The notes below the pieces were generated by a model that saw nothing but the letters and a program-made list of their open reading frames with translations, searched no databases and was not told the origin of the DNA. Shown here in pieces: positions 46,929 through 57,427 of a stretch of DNA of 64,000 nt (position 1 is its first letter; every line of letters starts with the position of its first letter). This DNA is from Eustoma russellianum. Lineage: Eukaryota; Streptophyta; Magnoliopsida; Gentianales; Gentianaceae. The position numbers were made by a program, and so were the translations under genes. The DNA is taken from contig AP025067.1 in assembly GCA_036186865.1 (NCBI GenBank), forward strand, positions 9,348,981 through 9,412,980. Direction: 5' to 3'.

Positions 46929-47415
46929 AATGAAATTAGATATTGTAATGCTTTTCAAAAACTATTTGAAAAACTTCAGAGATCACAGTATCTCACATTA
47001 ATACCATGATAAAACAACAAAACTATAGTAATTTATATGTAAATGTAATATGAGAACAATTAAAAAGTCTTGATGAAAAAACAGAAACATTAACATCATA
47101 TGTTAAAGAAGTTAAAACTAATTTACATATGCAAAAAGTTACAGGAAATAATAGTAGGAAAATAATAGATGTTCCTACTATACAGCCACCACCAGAAGTT
47201 AATAATTTTATACTAAAATCTAATTCTGATCTATAAAAAACGTTGGATAATAAATTTAAGAATTTGAAACTTAGTACTCTTAATGAAGAGTTTGAACAAG
47301 TAATAAGTAACAATGAAAATATACAAAATTTGTTGAAGATGAAATTAATAAATTATCCAAATCTGAAGAAAAGCTGAGGAATAAAGTATATTATTATCCC
47401 AGACCAAGTCCTCAA
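46929..47415 (+). pseudogene. endogenous caulimovirid fragment, part 2
   Basis: This continues part 1 directly after the solo LTR and its TSD. Lys/Glu/Asn-rich frames with several stops (for example 47009, 47071, 47236) lead to a YYYPRPSPQ motif at about 47390-47415, which resembles the coat-protein-proximal PRP block of solendo- and petuvirus-like caulimovirids. It ends where copia copy B starts (47416). Degenerate; no reverse transcriptase part is in the window. Confidence 0.65.
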
Positions 47416-47764
47416 TGTAGAGAAAAAGGGGTTTGAGTGATTTCAAAATACATGATTTAAACGTGTTACAAAGAAATGCATGACATATTGCATATTAGTT
47501 GCCTTATATAGTTCATATATAATGTTGTCGTACTAACGAGACATGAAGCTTTAAAGCTTACATCAAATAGAAAACATTTGTTGTGTTTGAACTATTTTCA
47601 GGTGTCACCATTAATGAACTAAACTAGTTCATTAAGTGAAGTACTTAGTTAATTAAACTAAGTAGTTCATTAAAGGAAGAAATATTTTGAAAAGGCACAA
47701 AGGCAACAAGTTGAAGAAAGGAAAGTTCCCCTCTCCTCTCCACACTTATTACACACTATTATAC

Positions 47765-47806
<42 letters not shown>

Positions 47807-47993
47807 TTTCAGATATATATATATATATAAAGGAAGGATTTCGGCAATGAAGAAGGCGGCGGCGATCAACGATAGCAATGGAGTCCCCGGCAATTAATCG
47901 ATATCACTGTTTTGCATCTGTTTTCCATTACATTAGTTTGCTTCATTGGTTCCTGATTCCAAGCGGTGTATATATGCGAATGCGTTTGATCAG

Positions 47994-49298
47994 ATGGCGG
48001 ATCAGCAGTTGCCAACGCAAAAAAAACCATCTTTTTCTGAGGTTGTAGCACCAAAATCTTTAACAAGGCCGGATCAACCGCGTGCTATTCAAAGGTATAA
48101 AGGATTGCCTTCTATATCATTCTCTGCAGATGAGGTTTATACGTTTTCTCAACCATATCGTTTCTCTTTAATCGGCTCCTTCTGGAATGGCCGCCCGTCT
48201 ATGAAACAATTGAACATATCGTTTGAACGTATTGGATTCAAGGTTACGCCAAAAATTGGACATTTAGATGCCCAACATATTCTGATAACCTTTCAGAATG
48301 AGGATGATTATCAGCGATGCTTTTTACGTCGTTCATGGGTTTTGCATGGATATCATATACGAGTTACGAAGTGGACACCGGACTTTGATCCGAATTGTGA
48401 CACGCCTATTGTCCCAGTATGGGTCTTGATTAAAGGATTGCCTTTGTTTTTGCATAATCGGACAGCTTTATGGGATATAGCACATATGATAGGCACACCA
48501 TTGAGAATGGATACAGCTACAATGCAGGGTTTACGGCCTTCAGTGGTGTGGCTTTGTATTGAAATTGATATTTCAAAACCTAGGCCGTCTAGGCTGCACG
48601 TACAGGGAGGACAATATGAATTCTACCCAACAGTGGAGTATGAGGAGGTGCCAGAATTTTGTACAGACTGCAGAATTTTGGGTCATGACATTACAAACTG
48701 TAAAGGGAAGACCGTGCACCATGCTGATCAGCCAGTACGGGTAGTAAAAATGGGAGATGGCATAAGGCATACTGACAAAAAGCAGAGATGGACTCCAAGG
48801 AAAAGTCCCCCAGGAACAATGCAAATTCTATCGCGCTCAAAAGATTCTGGCCAAGCCCAGGCAGAGCAACCTGCTCATACTGCAGTTCTGATTGAAGAAC
48901 AGACTGAGAGTGTTGATAATGTTGCAGGAGTAATTGACAACCACATTACTCAGACTGAAGACCAGCAGCCCATAGCTATTACTGACAAGCAAGATTTAAC
49001 AAAGCTAGGCGCTTTAAATGAAGTCGAAGTGGCAGAGGAGGATGATGTGCTTGTGGCTACTGTTTCAGACACAGAGCCAATTATGTTAGACAGATCTAAT
49101 CGTTATGCTGAGTTTATGACTACGCTATCCCCAACTGATCAATTTTCTGCAAATGTAATTAAGGAGCAAGTATACCAAACAGTATATAATGCTTGGTTAG
49201 GAGAATTGTCCAGCAACTATCAGGATGGGGATCAACCTATAGATGTACAAGCAAGGGACGTTGTGTGTGATAGTGATGGAGGTTGGTTATGCACTTGA
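47994..49298 (+). CDS. LINE-2 ORF1 protein (DUF4283 and CCHC-type knuckle)
   Basis: 434 codons from ATG 47994 (MADQQLPTQ); the frame is open 48 nt upstream without an ATG. The DUF4283 domain spans about residues 25-130 (RYKGLPSISF, RFSLIGSFWNGRPS, ITFQNEDDYQRCFLRRSW). A second block is VWVLIKGLPLFLHNRTALWDIAHMIGTPLRMD, and a zinc knuckle of the zf-CCHC_4 type is CTDCRILGHDITNC (about 48660-48705). The C-terminal third is acidic and probably disordered. It has no internal stops, unlike LINE-1. It is expected to bind element RNA and form ribonucleoprotein particles. Confidence 0.85.
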   Translation: MADQQLPTQKKPSFSEVVAPKSLTRPDQPRAIQRYKGLPSISFSADEVYTFSQPYRFSLIGSFWNGRPSMKQLNISFERIGFKVTPKIGHLDAQHILITFQNEDDYQRCFLRRSWVLHGYHIRVTKWTPDFDPNCDTPIVPVWVLIKGLPLFLHNRTALWDIAHMIGTPLRMDTATMQGLRPSVVWLCIEIDISKPRPSRLHVQGGQYEFYPTVEYEEVPEFCTDCRILGHDITNCKGKTVHHADQPVRVVKMGDGIRHTDKKQRWTPRKSPPGTMQILSRSKDSGQAQAEQPAHTAVLIEEQTESVDNVAGVIDNHITQTEDQQPIAITDKQDLTKLGALNEVEVAEEDDVLVATVSDTEPIMLDRSNRYAEFMTTLSPTDQFSANVIKEQVYQTVYNAWLGELSSNYQDGDQPIDVQARDVVCDSDGGWLCT

Positions 49299-49425
49299 CT
49301 TCACAGCCAGCCATAACTCGAAGAAACAGAAGGCCAAGAAGTGCATTGCCGCCTCCACCTCCCTCGTCTATCGTTACCCGTTCTTGTGTCCAAGATCCTT
49401 CAAGCTCAAACACTCACACGACCCA

Positions 49426-50775
49426 ATGAAGTACATAATCTGGAATGTGGGTGGACTACGGACCTCTTTACATCGTCTGAAACGTTTGGTCCACAAGCAT
49501 CATATTCAGTTACTCATTCTAATTGAGCCAAAACAGTCACCAGATAAAATAATAAGATTCCAGTTGAAGTTATCATTCACAAACTCTATAGTCACATGTT
49601 CAGACAACATTTGGGTGTTTTGGAAAAGAATTTGCTCAGTTCATGACTTATGCTCTGCAAATACAGTTGGACAAAATCGAGCACAGACATGGACATTGGA
49701 ACCAACTGGGCTGTTCACAATAAAATCTGCATTTGACTTGGTTAGGAGCTCTGGACCACAATTTCTTTCTCACAGATTTATATGGCACAGGTTGCAGCAA
49801 CCGAATATTCAAATAATCCTATGGAAGCTATATCACCATGCATTACCCATTGAAGATAATTTGCGTAGATTCACGGCCATATGTCCAACATGCTGTCCTT
49901 TTTGTCATAACTCTTCAGCTACACAAGCGCATTTGTTTTTCAACTGCCCACATACTCAGCAGATATGGAAATACTATGCATCAATGATTGACGGACCACA
50001 ACCAGGTAACATGCATTTATTTCAGTATCTTATGTCATGGTGGACATCTACGAGTGAGAAGTCTTTTAAAGGAGTGATGAGGATCATAGTACCAGGAATT
50101 GTGGTATGGCAAATATGGAAGGCTTACTCTGCAAGGATATTTGGTGAAGAGCACTATCACTCTGACCAGCTAAAAGAGAGTATTAGACGTCATATTTATA
50201 CTTGGAGTTCTGCACAGCATGGCAGGAAATTTGTCAATAATGACCATGATCTTTTTATGTTTGGACTGATACCAAGAATGCGGCTCCAGCGTCCACAAAT
50301 TGTCAAATGGTGTACACCCCCTCCAGGAAGACTGAAACTAAATGTAGATGCAGCACATGGATCACGCACAGCATCAGGAGGCGCAGTTTTGAGAGACACA
50401 GAAGGCAATTTAAAGGAAGCAATTGTATTTTATCTCCCATTGTCTTCCCCATTTCAAGCGGAGTTACAAGCAGCTAGCATGGCACTTTTGTATTTTCTGC
50501 AACGTCATAGGCACTTGGATATGGAGTTAGACTCAAAGGGTGTGGTAGAGTATCTTCAATCTGAGAGTGTTCCTCCACTTCTTCATAGTCTACTCATCCA
50601 TGGGAATGTTCAGGTCTCATATATACCACGTCAGGCAAATGAGGTGGCACATTTGTTGGCTCAGTTTGGGCAACTACATCAAAACTTTCATCAGTTCTGC
50701 ACATTGTCTATGCTGCCTCCTATGGTTAAAGGGGCCCTGCTTACAGATGTCTCAACACCCTACATACGAATCTAA
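49426..50775 (+). CDS. LINE-2 ORF2: endonuclease stub fused to zinc-finger and RNase H domains, RT deleted
   Basis: 449 codons from ATG 49426 (MKYIIWNVGGLRTS), without stops. Residues 1-85 are the N-terminal part of an APE endonuclease (WNVGG, LILIEPKQSP, DNIWVFWK). At about 49660-49690 the frame jumps, still open, to TWTLEPTGLFTIKSAF, the start of the zf-RVT domain (CPTCCPFCHNSSATQAHLFFNCP at about 49885-49950). RNase H follows (KLKLNVDAAHG, AELQAASMALL, MELDSKG, ANEVAHLLAQ). The rest of the endonuclease and the whole RT are absent. It cannot copy itself and would depend on an enzyme supplied in trans. Confidence 0.85.
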   Translation: MKYIIWNVGGLRTSLHRLKRLVHKHHIQLLILIEPKQSPDKIIRFQLKLSFTNSIVTCSDNIWVFWKRICSVHDLCSANTVGQNRAQTWTLEPTGLFTIKSAFDLVRSSGPQFLSHRFIWHRLQQPNIQIILWKLYHHALPIEDNLRRFTAICPTCCPFCHNSSATQAHLFFNCPHTQQIWKYYASMIDGPQPGNMHLFQYLMSWWTSTSEKSFKGVMRIIVPGIVVWQIWKAYSARIFGEEHYHSDQLKESIRRHIYTWSSAQHGRKFVNNDHDLFMFGLIPRMRLQRPQIVKWCTPPPGRLKLNVDAAHGSRTASGGAVLRDTEGNLKEAIVFYLPLSSPFQAELQAASMALLYFLQRHRHLDMELDSKGVVEYLQSESVPPLLHSLLIHGNVQVSYIPRQANEVAHLLAQFGQLHQNFHQFCTLSMLPPMVKGALLTDVSTPYIRI

Positions 50776-51509
50776 TATGCCAGCGGCACAGAAATCACTT
50801 TCGTTTGGCTGCCTGTGTCAACTATGGACACAGGCAGAATGGGTAATCTCTATACTGTGCTTTCCTCTTCTTGCTTATTCCTCTCAAACTATATATGTCT
50901 TGTCCGTATCTCGTGATACGGGCAGACCGGGTATTATCTGCTCACTGCCTCATTCCCTCATATTTGTGCTTTACACAATCAAATTCATTAATGCTTTGTT
51001 TTCTTTGCATATGACGTATATGGGCTGCGCATTACATGGATCTACTGAGTTATGGCCTTGGGTATACACAATTGTGGAAAGCGGTACACAAGATAAAAGG
51101 AGGAGGTTTACGGGTCAAAGAGCTACACGCACAGAAACTTCATATTCACACAATGGAGGACAATGCATTTTGAATGACATGAACTTCGGTCCCTACTCAT
51201 GCGCCAAGCCACTACACTGTTGTTTACATAGGATTTACTATTTGTCTCTTATTATAGATATAAACTCCTATCATATAAATATGCACGCTTTTTCCTTCGC
51301 CAAGGTTTTATCCACAAGGGTGGTTTTACTTGGCAAGGTTTTAATGCGACATATCATATATGATTGGAGAACGCAAATTATCAGAGCGTTATATTCACAC
51401 TTTGCATATGATGACATGTAATATGTATAAAGGGTTTTCCTCCGCCATAAGTGAGGGTATATCAATAAAATATCTCTTCTTCTGATAAAAAAAATACATA
51501 TTTTCAGAT

Positions 51510-51774
51510 TTTTTGAAAAAGGCACATACACATTTACTCCAACGTACTACCGACACGTTATATATTTTACGTACGTACGTTAACGTCACACCACCATACT
51601 TAACTCATATTTATGAGTATGTTCAGGTCTTATATCATATGATATAAGTCATGGTGATGACAAATTAAATACGACACGTTAAAAGGTTCTAAACCGAAAA
51701 TTGTCGTATCGGGCGAATACTGAAACTTCGCCAACGTGTCACGCACTTGCCATAAATAGATGGCCAGCCCCTAC
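51510..51774 (+). repeat. copia copy B 5' LTR, middle segment
   Basis: It matches 4810-5080 of the copy A LTR (CATACACAT..CCAACGTACTACCGACACG). It ends at GGCCAGCCCCTAC, where the palindrome is inserted. Confidence 0.9.
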
Positions 51775-52095
51775 TGTAGCGCCCCGCATCCGGGCCTCGT
51801 CCGGATACGGTGCACCCGCCGTACTTCACTAAGGAGAGTACAAAGCGTCATGCATAACATGCGAAAATCCATAACATAAGTCATGGACTCCCATGCTAAC
51901 ATTTAACATGGTAGTAAAATTTAGGCAGAATTAAAACTTTTCAAATTAAACATGCATTACGAAATAACTAAGTTCCCAAAAGTAGCGATCCCACAAATAA
52001 CATAACCGAAATTTAGAGAGTTCAAACATTGTTCATATTACAAACATCTTGGCTGCACAAAAGTCCTTAAGCTTAGGTCCCTTCATATTCCTCGC

Positions 52096-52154
52096 CTATG
52101 GATAAGGTACCCTCGGCTCATCCTCGATCCATTCTATCTTGGCATTATCTGTCT
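52096..52154 (-). CDS. putative LTR-embedded terminal exon (palindrome, left arm)
   Basis: On the minus strand, after a CCCCAG acceptor-like site, 59 nt end KIEWIEDEPRVPYP and TAG at 52096-52098. A donor-like GACAG/GTATGG lies upstream at about 52278. Confidence 0.45.
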
Positions 52155-52477
52155 CTGGGGGAAAATAAAAGTGTGAGAGATAAAAATCACTCAGCAAGAA
52201 TACAATAAACTACCATGATATACATAAAAAATTATAACATGAATGTAATAACATGAAAACCTTAAATAATAATCCATACCTGTCTTAAGTCCTGAGATCA
52301 CTTGACGATATAGCCTAAGCATAATTCTAGGTAACGCTATCCACTATTATCTTATTAAGTCCTTAACTGTAACATGTCAGCGTGTTCATGAGTTATGCAA
52401 TATGCAATGCATGATGTCGTGTCATGTCAAAACATCATTTTGGTCTCATAAAATAACATGTCATAAAAACGGAGTGT

Positions 52478-52593
52478 CAGATCAATTAACCCCAGATCTG
52501 AGCGGGTCCAGAACATATCAACAGACCAATTAACCCCGGATCTGAATGGGTCCAGAACATATCACATCAACAGACCAATTAACTCCGGGTCTG
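52478..52593. repeat. hairpin array in the palindrome LTR
   Basis: Units: CAGATC/GATCTG (52478-52500), CAGACC/GATCTG with one mismatch (52522-52544) and CAGACC/GGTCTG (52571-52593). Each has an AATTAAC(C/T)CC(A/G) loop and a GGGTCC or GGGT-like trailer. Confidence 0.7.
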
Positions 52594-52783
52594 GAGTTGG
52601 GTTAGTCGCATGCTTGGCCGGCAAAGGAATCATGAAGCTTTCTTCAAAAACATGGGACCGTAAAAATTTTCATGCATAACGAAAACATAGTCGCTTATAA
52701 AACTTGCTTGCATAAGTAAAATCCATAAAATCAGTTTCATGATCATGCATGATACATGCAGTGATATGCAATGCAAGTCATGA

Positions 52784-55700
52784 CGTGAAATAACATATTA
52801 ACATGCATGGTTTCGGAACTAAGGAAACCCTAACTCCTACGTCATGCTCATAGGCAGATAATTTAACCCTTTTAAGTCTTAGAATCTTAGTTATTTGGAT
52901 CGTCAACATATAACAAACTCCCTAAGGCGTAGCATTCTTAAGTCCAAACCGTGTATATGGTCCAAACCCTTCAAAATTAGCTCATTTTAATTTAATTCCT
53001 TGTTCAGCCCAAATTCAAGTTTTAATATATCAACTTCGCGTCTGTGATCACTCACCAAAACGTTAAGGTTAACCTGACCCACTTGCGTGACTTTATTCCT
53101 ATATGTCTTGGGTAATTGTCATAAAATTTTCAGATTAATTTGATAACCATAAAGGCTCATTTAATTGCTTTTCTGAAATTGGTTAGGTGCTGAAACTGAA
53201 CTGACCCATTTCACTAAAAATTTAATTGTGGCAAATCCGTGATTATTTTTTCAGAAATTCCAACTCACACGAGTCATAAACATGTGGAACTAGTATCCTA
53301 CTGAACTTTAGCCCATTTGCATATTTCTAGGTCCTATTTCAGAGTTCAGAAACCAGTTACTTAATTCCAGCTTGGTTCCAGTGATTTCAGTTGAGCAGTT
53401 TTACTAATTAATTCATTAAAAATAATCCAGAACTTGTTTTACCAAAATTCCAGCTGGCGTGTTCACTAAACTCATAGGATTATTACCATGCCAAAATTTA
53501 GCTTTATTGGTCATCTAAAAGATCCCCTTTCAAGCCAGTCAAAAGAGGTTACAATTCTGCTCAGTTCCCGTTTTTCAAGTCTGACCAGTCTTACCAAATA
53601 TTTTATTAAAAATTAACCATAGCTCATTTTACCAAAATTCCAACTCTCATCTCTAATATACACATGGGGCTAGCTTTGTGCCAAAAATCATATTTATTGA
53701 AGGTCTACAAGGTTCTCTTTTAAGCCGTTTAATTCAGTGTTCAATTCTACCCAGCTCCAGAATTTTCAACTGGAGCAGTTTTACCGTGTAATTTTTTAAA
53801 AATAATCCGTAGCTTATTTTAACAAAATTCCAACTCTCACTTGTGCTACACTCATGCGGCTAACTTTGTTCCAAAAATCAGCCTCCTTGAAGGTCTGTAA
53901 GGTCAATTTCCAGGCCATTGAACACGTTACCTCATTCTGCCCGGTTCCAGTAATTTGTTATTTTGTCATCTATTCAAGTCAAATGTCCATCGTTCATCTT
54001 GTCCGTATGAAACATATTATTGATTATCACTTACACTCCATTGTAACATAAATATCCAGGTTGCATGCTTACAGTAAAGTCACCTTAAATCATCTCAAAA
54101 CAGTCTTGTAACTTAATGCATGTAATAAAAGATTCCATCTTTGGGAGAATAAGCCACATGCAATGCATTGTTCTTAAGGAATCTCTAAGATATAATCTTA
54201 AACTTAGGATATTCACTTAAAGATCATATCTTAAGAACCTCTAGTCATTCAAGTCACTAACTCTTTAAGTAAATCATGAGAGATTAGTGTATACTTGCCT
54301 CTTCAAGCTAAAGTTCTTGTCTTAGCTTGGTTGTGGAATGAGTTGAGTTGAAATCCTCCTCTTTCTTCACCCTTAGTCATACGGTTTTGAAAGAGAGAAA
54401 AGAAGAAGGTTAGTCTTCATTCATTAGTGAAAATAGGATGTATTGGAGGCTAGAACATCTTACCAAAATGAGCTTTGAGTGGAGATTCAAGGACCACAAG
54501 ATGTCACCACCTAAGAAAGTTGAAAGCTTTCACCTATTTGAATCATGGAGGCCACAGTTTTGTGTAGAGAAAAGAGTTCATGTGAGCTTCATTCTTTACC
54601 AAAATAAGAATTCACTTAAGGAAGCTTGGAACAAGACTTACCTAGATGTCTCTTGAGTCTTGAAGATGAAGCTTGGGTTGAATTCCTAGCCTTCAAGAAT
54701 GGAGGGCCGAAAGTTTCTTGGTGTGGAGAGTGAGATGAATATTTTTCTAAGTGTTGCTTGGCTTGCTTGAGGGAAGATTCAAGAATGACATGAATCGAGG
54801 TTGTCTTGCAAAAATTTAAAAACCACTAGGGGGTATGGGAAGGGCAGCAGACGGTTGGGGGAGGGTCAAGGGAACAAGGCTTCATGAAAAGTAGAAAAAG
54901 AGAAGTTTGGGTCTTGTGAGGAGACCACTTTTGACCATGTTTTGTCTCCCATGCAAGACTATTTCTAATAGTTTAATATTTCCTCTTTGCATGCTTGTCC
55001 TGCATGCTTGACCTAGTTTATGTTATTTCTTTAATTGATAATCTAATTTGTTATTTTACATTCTAAGAAGGAATTGAAAATTTTGAGGGAATTCTAGAAC
55101 CCCTTGGAGAGGCCTTGGCCGAAAGTTAGGGGTTTGGTTGGGGGTATTTTATTCTTTTCATATTTATCAAATCTCATACTTATATAATTTATGCTATTAT
55201 TTATTTTATCTAATATGGTTTTAATCTTGCTTTGTGAGGATCATTTAAGTTTGCATTCTTATAAAAACGAGTTTATTTCAAGGTTGATCAAGGCCTCTTG
55301 GCCGAATTTCATATGGTATCACAATACCTTGTGACATCCCCTTATATAATTATTTAGTATCCATCACAAAAGTATTTAAGTAAAGAGTGTTAAGTTGACT
55401 TAACTAGCATGCACTTAAAAAAATCATCGCTTTTATTCCGTCACTTAATCATAGTTTCAAGTACATGGTCGTTGGGGTACAACATCCTCGTGAAATAACA
55501 TATTAACATGCATGGTTTTGGAACTAAGGAAACCCTAACTCCTATGTCATGCTCATAGGCAGATAATTTAACCCTTTTAAGTCTTAGAACCTTAGTTATT
55601 TGGATCGTCAACATATAACAAACTCCCTAAGGAGTAGCAATCTTAAGTCCAAACCGTGTATATGGTCCAAACCCTTCAAAATTAGCTCATTTTAATTTAA

Positions 55701-57000
55701 TTCCTTGTTCAGCCCAAATTCGAGTTTTAGTATATCAACTTCGCGTCCGTGATCACTCACCAAAACATTATGGTTAACCTGACCCACTTGCGTGACTTTA
55801 TTCCTATATGTCTTGGGTAATTGTCATAAAATTTTCATATTAATTTGATAGCCTTAAAGGCTCATTTAATTGCTTTTCTGAAATTGGTTAGGTGCTGAAA
55901 CTTAACTGACCCATTTCACTAAAAGTTTAATTGTGGCAAATCCGTGATTCGTTTTTCAGAAATTCCAACTCACACGAGTCATAAACATGTGAAACTAGTA
56001 TCCTACTGAAATTTAGCCCATTTGCATATTTCTAGGTCCTATTTCAGAGTTCAGTAACTAGTTACTTAATTCCAGCTTGGTTCCAGTGATTTCAGTTGAG
56101 CAGTTTTACTAATTAATTCATTAAAAATAATCCAGAACTTGTTTTACCAAAATTCCAGCTGGCGTGTTCACTAAACTCATAGAAGTATTATCATGCCAAA
56201 ATTCAGCTTTATTGGTCATCTACAAGATCCCTTTTTAAGCCAGTCAAAAGAGTTACGATTCTGCTCAGTTCCTGTTTTTCAAGTCTGACCAGTCTTACCA
56301 AATATTTTATTAAAAATTAATCATAGTTCATTTTACCAAAATGCCAACTCTCATCTCTACTATACACATGGGGATAGCTTTGTGCCAAAAATCAGATTTA
56401 TTGAAGGTCTACAAGGTCCTCTTTTGAGCCGTTGAATTCAGTGTTCAATTCTGCCCAGCTCCAGAATTTTCAACTGGAGCAGTTTTACCGTGTAATTTCT
56501 TAAAAATAATCCGTAGCTTATTTTAACGAAATTCTAACTCTCACTTGTGCTACACTCATGCGGCTAACTTTGTCCCAAAAATCAGCCTCCTTGAAGGTAT
56601 GTAAGGTCAATTTCCAGGCTATTGAACATGTTACCTCATTCTGGCCGGTTCCAGTAATTTGTTATTTTGTCATCTATTCAAGTCAAATGTCCATCGTTCA
56701 TCTTGTTCGTATGAAACATATTATTGATTATCACTTACACTCCATTGTAACATAAATATCCAGGTTGCATGCTTACAGTAAAGTCACCTTAAATCATCTC
56801 AAAACAGCCTTGTAACCTAATGCATGTAATAAAAGATTCCATCTTTGGGAGAATAAGCCACATGCAATGCATTGTTCTTAAGGAATCTCTAAGATATAAT
56901 CTTAAACTTAGGATATTTACTTAAAGATCATATCTTAAGAACCTCTAGTCATTCAAGTCACTAACTCTTTAAGTAAATCATGAGAGATTAGTGTATACTT
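52784..57000. repeat. direct duplication of the LTR middle (52784-54297 and 55489-57000)
   Basis: Both copies read in the same direction and are highly similar (for example CGTGAAATAACATATTAACA at 52784 and 55489; AGATTAGTGTATACTTGC at both ends). The unit between them, 54298-55484, is the LTR start region. Confidence 0.88.
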
Positions 57001-57041
57001 GCTGAGTGATTTTTATCACTCACACTTTTATTTTTTCCCAG

Positions 57042-57100
57042 AGCCAGATAATGCCAAGATAGAATGGATCGAGGATGAGCCGAGGGTACCTTATCCATAG
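57042..57100 (+). CDS. putative LTR-embedded terminal exon (palindrome, right arm)
   Basis: TTTTTTCCCAG acceptor-like site, 59 nt, PDNAKIEWIEDEPRVPYP and TAG at 57098. It shares all final 12 codons by amino acid with gypsy-1 but differs at seven third positions before the stop. Confidence 0.47.
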
Positions 57101-57427
57101 GTGAGGAATATGAAGGGAGCTAAGCTTAAGGACTTTTGTGCAGCCAAGATGTTTATAATATGAACAATGTTTGAACTCTCTGAATTTCGGTTATGTTATT
57201 TTGTGGGATTGCTACTTTTGGGAACTTAGTTATTTCGTAATGCATGTTTAATTTGAAAAGTTTTAATTCTGCCTAAATTTTATTACCATGTTAAATGTTA
57301 GCATGGGAGTCCATGACTTATGTTATGGATTTTCGCATGTTATGCATGACGCTTCGTACTCTCCTTAGTGAAGTACGGCGGGTGCACCGTATCCGGACGA
57401 GGCCCGGATGCGGGGCGCTACACCTAC

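Larger units (their letters stand above)
47815..51493 (+). mobile_element. LINE-2: L1-type LINE lacking RT, 16-bp TSD
   Basis: Flanked by ATACATATTTTCAGAT at 47799-47814 and 51494-51509, so the insertion is exact and 3679 bp long. It begins in a TA-repeat, has ORF1 and a shortened ORF2, a 3' UTR (50776-51475) and a tail (AATAAAATATCTC...GATAAAAAAA). It lies within the 5' LTR of copia copy B, so it is younger than that element. Confidence 0.92.
51775..55484 (-). repeat. complete gypsy LTR, reverse orientation (3710 bp)
   Basis: Starts (minus strand) TGTTGTACCCCAACGACC and ends GGGGCGCTACA. Related to, but distinct from, the gypsy-1 LTR family. 52800-55400 holds no supported gene apart from the terminal exon near 52096-52154. 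Confidence 0.85.
51770..57427. mobile_element. palindromic gypsy LTR insertion with two LTR 3' ends outward, TSD CCTAC
   Basis: The TSD CCTAC is at 51770-51774 and 57423-57427. The unit begins TGTAGCGCCCCG at 51775 (reverse LTR end) and ends GGGGCGCTACA at 57422 (forward LTR end). Structure: complete reverse LTR 51775-55484 (its start TGTTGTACCCC at the right), a 4-nt TCCT filler, a second reverse-oriented LTR middle part 55489-57000 (equal to 52784-54297), then the forward LTR end 57000-57422, which is the reverse complement of 51775-52198. Junctions show short homology (CTTGC). No gag-pol is present. Confidence 0.85.

Noticed and set aside
50567..51421. 285-codon plus-strand frame overlapping the LINE-2 RNase H end and 3' UTR
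   Set aside because: It is in a different frame from the RNase H, has no recognised domain, and its composition is Ser/Leu/His rich. Chance in AT-rich UTR is likely; checking LINE-2 family conservation would decide.
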